Of a stretch of DNA of 64,000 nucleotides, positions 55,391 to 64,000 are shown piece by piece. The DNA lies in NCBI RefSeq assembly GCF_019320115.1, contig NC_089581.1, positions 95,616,269-95,680,268 on the forward strand, read 5' to 3'. How positions within the stretch are numbered: the stretch's first letter is position 1; each line of letters begins with the position of its first letter. The translations under genes were made by a program, and so were the position numbers. The notes beneath the pieces were generated by a model that made no database searches, was not told the origin of the DNA, and saw nothing but the letters and a program-made list of their open reading frames with translations. Source of the stretch: Miscanthus floridulus (Eukaryota > Streptophyta > Magnoliopsida > Poales > Poaceae).

Positions 55391-56490
55391 TATCGGGTAC
55401 CATAAAGCGGGGTACCCTGAGCGTATACCGAAAGAATCGCTTAGACCTAAGTAATAACCCGTCGCTTCTACCTCGACCGGTCTCCTCGACAGAGCATCAC
55501 GTCCCATTAATGCGCCAACCACTCCCATGATATCAACCGGACGATGGCTCGACACTGCGGAGCAGCCGACAAGATGGGAAGTCACGTCAACGCCATACTG
55601 TCCAGGACAGGATGGGGTAGGGGTTACCAGCTACTATGCTCTAGCGTTGTGCCCACGACCAGCGCCTGCACTACACTGTGCCACCTAACCCCTGCCCCAG
55701 GAACAACGCAGCATGGGGAGTCAAGTCCGGGTCACCGTAGCCTCGGAATCAGCGAACAGGACCAACTGCTCCCCTCGAGCCTCGGCAATATACTTCTAGG
55801 TCTCGGCAACCTCGGGATTCGCACCCATCAAGCCTCCCATGATGGCTTGGCCTCGACGCCAACTGAGCCTCGGCTTCTCACGCAGTCAACACACAGTGAC
55901 CAGCACACCGACCGCCACACCTGCTTCAAGATAACACTAGAGCTCCCACGACACACAGGATCGGATGTGACCGGCGCGTCACCCTAGTACTTCAAGGATG
56001 GGACCACTCCATCGACCACGCCACCATAGTAACATGCTACAGGCTCAGACATGCTGCCTCCATTCGCATGACGCCGTGTAGCTAGCGCATGTATCACCCT
56101 TGTCCCCCCTTCAACTATAAAAGGGCGGGACTAGGGCCATTTCTAGAGATCGGACTCTTATGATTAGGCCTATGCCCACACGATGAACTCGCGCATAAAC
56201 GCACGGACGAACACACGAGCTTCCCCGCTGCTTGAGATCAACATCTCAAGCAATCCACGCCGCTCCACGTGGAGACCTAGGACAAGCTCCCTCTCTCGCC
56301 CTGCTTGTAACCCCCTACTACAAGCATTTCGGTGCAAGGAATACAAGATCGAACTCTCAGACTAGACGTAGGGCACCCATTGCCCGAACTAGTATAAACC
56401 TTATGTCTCTTTGCATCACCATTCGGGATTGGGAGCACGCAGTACAAATTTACTAGTTGGTTGAGGGCCCGTCGGTCCAAAACACCGACA
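55391..56490 (+). repeat. Element C 3' LTR
   Basis: 1,100 bp, starting TATCGGGTACC (TG changed to TA) and ending CACCGACA. It lacks about 180 bp of U3 repeats near 55448 that are present in the 5' LTR. TATAAAAG is at 56116-56123. Confidence 0.85.
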
Positions 56491-56495
56491 GTAGG

Positions 56496-57019
56496 CGGCG
56501 GCGGCATTAGTCAACCCAAAGGGGTATGGGGATGGTGCCATCACCGGGCTTTGCTTCGCTGGAGTCAACTCCTTAGGAGGTGGTAGGGCAGATCTTGATG
56601 ATGGGGCATCACCGCATGCCACTGGCGCCTTTCCCTTGCCTAGGCTTAAGCTGGATAGGTCCCCAACTAGGGACTCTGTACCAACAGCCGGGCATGGGGT
56701 ATCGGCGGAGCGCGGTGCCTCGCCCTAAGCTTGCGTGGTGTCAGGGTGGTCCTACCTGTGTCATGCCTAGCAAGCACGATGAGAGCGGTGGCCCAGGCAC
56801 CGTCTACGCCTAGGCTGCTGGTGCGTGATGTTATCATCGGTCGGTGGGGCTCTGGGTGTGAGGAGTACCATATCGTACTCACATCCTAGAGACATGAACT
56901 CTAGGCCCCCGAACCAGATCACCATGCCAAGACACAGTGGTCGTACAGGGTCTGCCATCCGGAACTTGTTGGGGATGACGAAGCTAACATGTAGTAGATC
57001 CCCTACCTGGCGCGCCAAC
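56496..57019 (-). pseudogene. Element B leader, PBS and start of gag
   Basis: On the minus strand, GTTGGCGCGCCAGGTAGGGG (57019-57000) is the primer binding site. It is followed by leader/gag text (MADPVRPLCLGMVIWFGGLE) similar to element C's 45110-45200, and by PSPYPFGLTNAAAAY at the point where element C is inserted (GTAGG at 56491-56495). Stops are present. Confidence 0.7.
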
Positions 57020-58412
57020 TGTCGGTGTTTTGGACCGGCGGGCCCTCAACCAACTAGTGAAAATATACTGTGTGCCCCTAATCCCGGATGGTGATGCAAA
57101 GAGACACAAGGTTTATACTGGTTCAAGCAATAGATGTCCTACGTCCAGTCTGAGAGATCGATCTTGTATTCCTTACACCGAGGTGCTTGTAGTAGGGGGT
57201 TACAAGTAGGGTGAGAGAGGGAGCTAGTCCTAGGTCTCTGCATGGAGCAGCGTGGATTGCTTGAGATGTTGATCTTAGGCAGCGAGGAGGCATGCATATT
57301 ACAGAGTGTTGCACGTTGATTGCGTGTGTGTGTGTTTGAATCTCCATCTGTCTGTGCGTGCATCTATGCATGAGTTTGTGAACCCATGAGCTCGTGTGCC
57401 TGTCTATCTCCCATCCCTAGAAATGGCCCTGGTCACTCCCTTTTATAGTTGAAGGGGAACAGGAGCGATACATGTGTTCACTACGTGGCGTCTTGTGAGC
57501 GGAGGTGGCGTGTCTGAGCCCTGTAGCCTATCACTATGGTAGCATGGTCGATGGAGCGGTCTTGTCCTTGATGCACTAGAGCGACGCGCCGATCACGCCC
57601 AATCCTGTGAGACATGGGAGCTCCAGTGATAGCTTAACGCAGGGCATGGCGGACGATGTGCCGGTCACTGTATGTCGACAGCATAAAGAGCTAAGGCTCA
57701 GTTGGTGCAGAGGCCAAACCATCGTGGGGGGCTCGGTGGGCATGAATCCCAAGGCTGCCGAGACCCTGAAGCGGATTGCCGAGGCTTGGAGGGAGCAGTT
57801 GGTCCTATACACTGATTCTGAGGCTACAGGTACCTAGACTTGACTCCCCACGCCACGCCATCCTCAAAGCAGGGGTTAGGTAGCACAGTGTAGTACGGGT
57901 GTCAGTCGTGGGCACAGTGCTGAGCATAGCGGCCGATAACCCCTGCCCCGTCCTGTCCTGAACAGCATGGTGTTGATGTGACTCCCATCTCATCGGTCAC
58001 TCTGCTATGTCGAGCTGTCGTTCGGCTGACGTCACGGGAGTGGTTGGTCACGTTAGTTGGATGTGACATTTTGACAGGGAAATCGGTCGAGGTGGAGGCG
58101 ACGGGGTTATCGCCGAGCTGGCCTTGAGCAAGGCAGAGAATCGGCACCTCGTCCGAGGCCTTACGTGTGGGGCCTCGAGCGAGACGAAGAATTAGTACCC
58201 CATCCACGGCCTTACGTGTGGAGCCTCGAGCGAGGCGGAGAATCGGTTCCCCGTCTGAGGCCTTATGTGCGAGGCCTCGAGCGAGGCGGAGAATCGGTAG
58301 CCTTGGATAAGGCAGAGGTTAGCCGGTAGTTGTCCCTTGGCTTCGATTTCGACAGGGTCTAAGCGATTTTTTTGGTTCTTGCTTAGGGGACCCCTTTTTA
58401 TGGTACCCGACA
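57020..58412 (-). repeat. Element B 5' LTR
   Basis: 1,393 bp. On the minus strand it runs from TGTCGGGTACCATAAAAAGG to CCAAAACACCGACA and is followed by the PBS. It contains TATAAAAG at 57440-57447 (minus) and four units of about 56 bp with 'cctcgagcgaggcggagaat' at about 58105-58310. Confidence 0.87.
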
Positions 58413-58417
58413 GTATG

Positions 58418-60340
58418 GATGTATTTAACCAAGTGGTCACCTTAAATATGGCACATGAAATTTAGTTAAAACTTCAAGAGCTCCATGATGGCACATCTAA
58501 TATCCGTGAGCCAAAAACATTGTCTAGCTAAACAAAATTATGATTCATTCACAATGAATGATGATGAGCTTGTTCATGATATGTATTCTTGTTCAAATCT
58601 AATTATCAATGAGCTCCATTCAATAGGATTAACAAAGCTAGATGATGCGGACATCGTGAGGAAGATCATCTCCGTGCTACCACAAAAGAAATATGCAAGC
58701 ATCATCACCATCCTTCACAACATGGAGAACTTGAGCACCATGACCCCGGGCATAGTCATTGGCAAAATAGTGGCATTTGAAATGTCATGTAAGTTGGGTC
58801 AAGGCGAAGCCTCTTCATCGAGCAAAGGCAAAGCTCTCACATGTACGAAGAAAAAGAAGATGAAGGACAAGCAAGTTGAGACAAGCTCAAGCTCAAGCTC
58901 CTCAAGTGAAGATAAAGAAGAAGAAGAGGATGATGATGATGATGACTCAAGTGAAGATGATGAATCTTCCTCCTCCACCTCCGACCTTGATGAAGAATCA
59001 ATCAAACTAATCAACAAGGTGGAGAAGATGATCCAAAGGCTCAATGTCAAGGGTGTGCCCATCCAAATCCAAGATTTCATTTTCACAAATCAAAGAAATG
59101 AGCAAAGAAAGAGAGGATGCTATGGATGCGGTGAGTTGGGGCACTTTGTAGAAGTTTATCCAAACAAGCCCACACCCAAGACAAAGAAGAAGGCATGCAA
59201 GAACCAAGCCCTCACATCAATAAGGTCATGGGATGATTCTTCAAGTGAAGAAGAATACCATCACAAGAGGCAAGGCCGCAAGCACTCATCATCAAGCTCT
59301 TCTCGTATGTGCCTTATGGCATGAGGTAACAAAAGCTCATCCTCTAGTGAGAGTGATAGTGATGATGAAATGCCTTCTTATGATGAAATTGTGCAATAAA
59401 ATCTTAATTATGCTAAAGTTTGCACTAGTCAATAAAAGAAGCTCGAAAAATTAAAAGAAAAGCTAAATAGTTCACAAGAAGCATACAAAACTTTGCTTGA
59501 ACAATATAAGAACTTTGCTAATCTCAATGTTGTACTATCTACTAAAATTGAGCAACTTAAGGCTAGTGCAACAACAAATGCATGCACAATCAATGATGAG
59601 CAACTTGTAAAGAAAAATGAAAAATTAAAAGAAAAATTAGCTAGCTCACAAGACGCTTATAAAAGTTTGCTTGCTAAAATGGAAACCATGTGCAAATATT
59701 GTGATGAGCTAACTAATAAAGTTGCTAATCTTGAAGCCATTAGTACAACCCCCACCAAGGCATCTAAAAAGAAAAGTTCTATCTTTAACATGTCTAAAAA
59801 GGATGCCTCTACTTCTTGTAATGATTTATGTTTAGACTCATCATTGTGCAACCAAGTTTGTGTTGAGAAAGTTGTTGTAGACATATGTACACAAGAGGTT
59901 GCAAAGGAGAATGAGCAACTCAAGCAAGAAGTAGCTCACCTCACCAAGGACTTGACTCAAGTGAAAGGCAAGGCGAAGCAAGCCCAACTTCATCAAGATA
60001 ACACCATCAAGGGAGTGAAGAAGCTTGATGAAGGACAAACCATGGTTTTCTATGTGTGCCACAAGGAAGGTCACAAGTCCTCTGAGTGCAAGGTAAAACA
60101 TGGGGAGAAGAAAAGAAGAAAGAGAAGAAGCAAACAAGCAAGCTCTCCAACACCTACACCAACAAGGTGGACAAGAAGGCCTCCACACCATACTTGTTAA
60201 AGAAGAAGAAAAATGACAAGGTGGTGGCCATCAAGGTGAACAAGCAAGCCAACAATGGGGACAAACGCTTTTGGGTGCCAAAGGAAATCATTTCCAATAT
60301 GAAGGGCACCAAGAAGGTTTGGATCCCAAAAGGGAAGTGA
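58418..60340 (+). pseudogene. Element A gag, remainder
   Basis: Continues the frame broken at 15132. After a stop and a frame change before 58485 it reads MNDDELVHDMYSCSNLIINE (UBN2-type copia gag core) and LDDADIVRKIISVLPQKKY. A long Ser/Asp/Glu acidic tract follows, then a knuckle CYGCGELGHFVEVY whose last Cys is Tyr. Stops at 59322, 59397 and 59433 precede a long coiled-coil extension (about 59440-60030) and a second knuckle-like FYVCHKEGHKSSEC whose first Cys is Phe. After a frame change near 60110 it ends RFWVPKEIISNMKGTKKVWI at 60340. No protease, integrase or RT follows. Confidence 0.75.
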
Positions 60341-61703
60341 GAAGTCCAATGGACTTCGGGGAATTTGGAGACTTGGCAAAGTATGGGTGTATTTCATGGG
60401 TGCATGGACAAAATCTTTGCCAAGTGGGTTAGTGAATACTATGGACCTAAATTCCCCTTTCCATGTTAGGTAACTAGATTCAATTTCCTTCAAGTAGTAT
60501 CAATTTGCATTTCCTACAAGTGGTATTTCTTACAAATTGGTATCCTTAATTATCTAGTTACTTTTCATGCCTATGTTTGCATTTGCATGTTTATATCTTT
60601 TGTCATGCATACACTAGGTATATCTTATGGTAGGCTTGCTAGGTTTCATTCTTAACCCTTGGAGCAAACCTACATGGTTTAAAATTGTTTAGGAGCATGG
60701 CACATAGCTTGTCTTTTGATTGTTCCTCTAATATGTGCCAAAGTCCAAATTGTAGATAATTTCTCCCGAATATCATCTTTGAAAATGATTCTCACATTCA
60801 TAAGATGTCATCTTTCAAGTGGTATTATTGATTCTAAAATCAATGTGCACGACTTCTACAAGTATCCCACACTTGTGTGCACAAATTTAGGGGGAGGTTA
60901 CTCTACAAGTTAGATGCTTTGAGACTAACACCTTTTCAAGCTTATCATGTGTGTAGTAGTCTCATTGCAAGAAAAATGGAGTCCCCGAAGTTAAGCATCA
61001 TACTTCAAATATCCACCACCTATTGCAAGTGATAGAAATCAAATTGGTTTCCACATGTGGTATTTCTAAACCGATATCATCATGTTGATTTCATTTTTTA
61101 TATTTATATGCTTTGTCCATGCATTATATAGATTAAATTCCCTTGAGCAATAATTTGCCAAATATGCATATGCCTTGCTTTCTACCATATGTATGCATAT
61201 ATTTAGGGGGGGCTTAATCTATATAATGTGAGAGTCAAATTTTGTGACCTATTCCACTCTACACATAAAGGATCACAAAGTTTGACCCTCCCTTGTGCTA
61301 CTAATGTCTTCATTTTTGGTGTTTGATTCCAAAGGGAGAGAATTTAGAGGACCAAAAGCAAGCATTAATTTGTAGGGCCATAAGCTAGATAATTTATAAG
61401 TGGTAATGGTCTAAAAGTGGTAATGGTCCGAGAAAGGGAGGATAGTGGATTATGGATTAGTCTATGTAATGAGGAGAATTTGTAGGAAGCAAGGCTTAAA
61501 TCCATAATGCCACATGGGGATATTTTGCAAGGGCAAGATAAGTTTTTATGTAGTATCTTTTAGTCTTACAAGTAGTATATTTTAGCATCATATAACCTTG
61601 CCCTTGCATTGTATCCTAGCAAGTAGATAGCTTCTAAATTGCAAAATTTTATTTATTTGCTTGCTTTGGTCGTGTTGTCATCAATCACCAAAAAGGGGCA
61701 GAT
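60341..61703 (+). other. Element A non-coding 3' region and polypurine tract
   Basis: About 1.36 kb of AT-rich DNA without long frames. G-rich tracts resembling extra polypurine tracts occur at about 60886-60898 (atttagggggagg) and 61201-61213. The genuine one, CACCAAAAAGGGGCAGAT (61686-61703), abuts the 3' LTR. This stretch stands where pol would be in an autonomous relative. Confidence 0.65.
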
Positions 61704-63112
61704 TGTAAGGAAAATGGACTCTAGGCCCATTTACTTTGGATTTTGGTGTTTGATGACCAACACAATCAAATTGGACTAATGAATTTGCAAGTGATTGTTT
61801 TGTAGTTCAATAGGGTGCAAGACGTGACTTGGACAAAGGCGACGCGATGATCCGATGATCAACACCATAAGCAAGACCTTAGAAGCACAAGAGAAGACCC
61901 AAGATATCAAGCAAAGTCCAAGCACGAAGATAGGAACCAAGCCGTACGTAAGATCGCGAAGAAACGAGCTCACAGAAGTGACCGGATGCTAGAGGAAAGT
62001 GACCGGACGTTCCGATCAAGAGGCTCGGCAACAGGCGCGACCGAACGCTAGACCGGACGCTGGTGGCAAGTCGACCGGACGCAGGACAGTAGAGTCCGGT
62101 CGAGTACAGAGAGGTTCTAGAGCGGCGAAAATGCGACCGAACATGTCCGGTGGCATGTAACTGGACGCTGGCAGCGTCCGATCAGTTGATCGCAGCTCCA
62201 ACAGTCGGGACGACCGGACACGTTCGATCAGGACGTGATCAGCGTCCGGTCAGTAGCAGAAAAGCAGGATTTCATCCCCAACGGCTACTTTATCAGTGGG
62301 GCTTATAAATAGACCCCCCAACCGGCCATTTAAGGATAGTGGAGCTGAGGAAACATATCTAGGGTGTTGATACACCATTTTAGTGATCTCCACTTGTATA
62401 GTGCTTAGTGATTCATTAGGTGATTAGCGTAGGTGCTTTGCGAAGTGCTTAGGTTGATTAGACCACCGCTTATGCGCTTGCTCTAGGTTTATGCCTAGTG
62501 TTTAGTGAGGTTTACATACCTCTTACCACTCGGTGCTTGCGCGCACCATTATTGTACATCGGAGGGGCTTGTAGTCTTGTGAGATCACACCAACCGCGCT
62601 TGTGGTGTGGCCGCCACCGTGTACCGGAGGGAACAAGGCCCACGGTGTTTTGACCGGAAGCTTGATAATGAAGAAGGCGGGGAGCATCCGAGAGAGGCTT
62701 GCCAAAAGTCACGTCGGAGACCCACTCGCGCGTGGGGAAGGCCCGAGGCTATCCACGGAGTTACCCGACCGGGAGCTTGGCCATTGCGAGGGATTCCTTG
62801 TGAGGGGCTCCAACGAGGACTAGGGGGAAGCTTGCGCGCTTCTTGATACCTCGATAAAAATACCGCAGTCGTCGACGGGAGTTTGCATATCTCTAGCTTG
62901 CTCTTTAGCTTTCGTATTTTACAATGATTGTATTACTCCTTTGCGATAGAGATAGAAACACACTAGCAAAATCGTAGTTGTACTTTTAGATAGTTTATCT
63001 TTTGTATAGGTTTTGCTAATGTTAAAAAAAGAGGCCATAGTTTATAGTTAGATTTTTAAGTTGTCTAATTCAAACCCCCCCCCCTCTCTCTTAGGCGTCA
63101 CTGCCCCTTTCG
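61704..63112 (+). repeat. Element A 3' LTR
   Basis: 1,409 bp, TGTAAGGAAAATGGACTC to CCCCTTTCG (final A changed to G). TATAAATA lies at about 62304-62311, with GACCGGACG-type motifs at about 61978-62250 and a C-run at about 63076-63084. It is followed by ACGGG. Confidence 0.87.
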
Positions 63113-63117
63113 ACGGG

Positions 63118-64000
63118 CACGCTACCTATTATGTATTATAAATATTAATTTTCTTTTATACATAATTGGTTGAAGTTAAAAAAAAGTTGACTTCTCGGGA
63201 AGCAAGAATGAATTCTATTTTGAGACAGATGGAGTATATGAAAGTAGTGTTGAAAATATTTTAACAATCAAGTTTGTCTCTGTCTGATTGGTAAGCTTAG
63301 ACATCATAATGGCATCAAAAATTTCGACTCTCATGGACACCCTCATAGATCAATTCAAAGCATCATAATCCTATAGCATACACAAATGGCAACCTTAAAG
63401 TTATGATATTTTCAAAGGATGGACAATAAAGACCATCTTAGACGTTCTGGCATTAGAGTATATACGTGCAGACACATAGGTATGGTGGTGCAAGTGAGCA
63501 GCTAGCAGGAGTCGAGAGTTAGGGGGTGTTTGGATCCCAGGACTAAACTTTAGTCCCTGTCACATTGAATTTTTAGATATCAATTAGGAGGACTAAACAT
63601 GAGCTAATTATAAAACTAATAATTACATAAGTTGTGGCTAATTCGCTTGTCAGCGCCGTGTACAGATAGGTATGGAGATGTGGTGGAACTTATTCGTGGA
63701 TTTGTTGGCGCACGAAACAAATGGATATCAGAAATCTCTTTCTGCCGGTATAAAAAATGATCTTAGCCGCATCACGGAAAGATCTACACAGTAGAGTTTG
63801 TGTGCCTGCGACGTCATGCTCTCTGTGACTGTAAATTTCACGAACTTAGCTTTTTGGATTAAATGTCATTTTAACGTCGGTCATGTGCTTTTATAGTATT
63901 GTTATCTTATCGTGCGATCCATGTGTTTTTAGTATAAAAGTTTAGCTGTCCCGTAGCAATGCACGGGCACGAACCTATTTACATATATACTCGAACCTGT
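63118..64000. repeat. Second copy of the 11.93-12.79 kb segment
   Basis: From about 63128 the sequence follows 11935 onwards: the right half of the Stowaway MITE (to 63237), the truncated MITE (about 63522-63640) and the hairpin-ended repeat (about 63659-63970). Identity is high, with small indels. The window ends inside this copy. It directly continues the tandem array into which element A inserted. Confidence 0.75.

Larger units (their letters stand above)
43762..56490 (+). mobile_element. Element C: Retand/RIRE2-like gypsy element, deleted copy, plus strand
   Basis: Flanked by GTAGG (43757-43761 and 56491-56495) within element B's gag. It belongs to the same family as B but is inserted in the opposite orientation. 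Order: LTR, PBS, gag, protease, partial RT, C-terminal integrase, antisense gene, tandem repeats, LTR. Internal deletions remove the protease-RT junction (about 47915) and everything from late RT through the integrase core (about 48310). LTRs differ by about 10% in the sample compared, and the 3' LTR lacks about 180 bp. It is therefore inactive. Confidence 0.87.
15133..58412 (-). mobile_element. Element B: Retand/RIRE2-like Ty3-gypsy retrotransposon, minus strand
   Basis: Flanked by GTATG duplications (15128-15132 and 58413-58417) inside the gag of element A. Read on the minus strand: LTR (58412-57020), PBS, gag, protease, RT, RNase H, integrase, an antisense gene, tandem repeats, LTR (16523-15133). 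The domain order PR-RT-RH-INT identifies Ty3-gypsy. The GGCGCGCCAGGTAGG primer site, antisense ORF and 3' tandem repeats point to the Tat/Retand lineage. It is interrupted by element C, element D and a solo LTR and carries many stops, often TAG where CAG would be expected. About 14 kb remain once nested DNA is subtracted. Confidence 0.88.
13432..63112 (+). mobile_element. Element A: non-autonomous copia LTR retrotransposon (SIRE/Maximus-like), nested host
   Basis: Flanked by the 5-bp duplication ACAGG (13427-13431) / ACGGG (63113-63117). It has LTRs of about 1.4 kb, a tRNA-iMet-type primer binding site and a polypurine tract directly before the 3' LTR. Its own DNA amounts to about 6.4 kb (13432-15132 and 58418-63112); the rest is nested insertion. 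Between the LTRs only a gag-like frame is found. Protease, integrase, RT and RNase H are absent, so it would have needed enzymes from a relative. LTR ends, PBS and the CACCAAAAAGGGGCAGAT tract suggest the SIRE/Maximus branch. Confidence 0.88.

Overview
The window looks like intergenic, repeat-dominated DNA from a grass nuclear genome. The LTR retrotransposon families (a Retand/RIRE2-like Ty3-gypsy pair, a Tekay/Del-like chromovirus, SIRE/Maximus-like copia), the Tourist and Stowaway MITEs and a long-TIR Mutator-like element all fit a panicoid grass, perhaps Andropogoneae (the sorghum, sugarcane, Miscanthus and maize group). The species is inference. I found no ordinary host gene, tRNA or rRNA gene, and no CRISPR array. 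Almost every protein-coding stretch belongs to a transposable element.

Layout. 1-2165 holds unclassified GC-rich DNA and three small inverted-repeat elements. 2166-7328 is a complete Mutator-like element (MULE): TIRs of about 370-395 bp, a perfect 9-bp target duplication, an apparently intact three-exon mudrA-type transposase on the minus strand, and a convergent, damaged gene for a GRF-zinc-finger protein with a C-terminal membrane helix on the plus strand. 7517-11081 is AT-rich repeat DNA bounded by a 19-bp inverted repeat and may be another, non-autonomous element. 11.2-13.4 kb is repeats, a Stowaway MITE and a tandem array of a segment ending in a Helitron-like hairpin; this array reappears at 63118-64000.

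13432-63112 is one nested retrotransposon stack. Element A is a pol-less copia element in forward orientation with TSD ACAGG/ACGGG. Its gag is interrupted by element B, a Retand-like gypsy element on the minus strand (15133-58412, TSD GTATG). B is itself interrupted by three insertions: a solo copia LTR (24228-25826, TSD ACTGC/ACTGT) in its integrase, element D, a Tekay-like chromovirus in forward orientation (28403-41338, TSD GTTGG) between protease and reverse transcriptase, and element C, a second Retand-like copy in forward orientation (43762-56490, TSD GTAGG) in its gag. By eye, sampled LTR pairs differ by about 9-10% in A, B and C and about 2-3% in D, so D is the most recent of the dated insertions. 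All four LTR elements carry stops or frameshifts.

How the parts work together. In B and C the sense genes (gag, protease, RT, RNase H, integrase) run from the LTR promoter. A separate spliced gene with a 'putative gypsy type transposon' (Transposase_28-like) domain runs antisense between pol and the 3' LTR from its own TATA-like promoter, followed by hypervariable tandem repeats. The MULE is the only element whose main protein gene looks intact, and its two-gene convergent design with a GRF/transmembrane partner is the most interesting system here.
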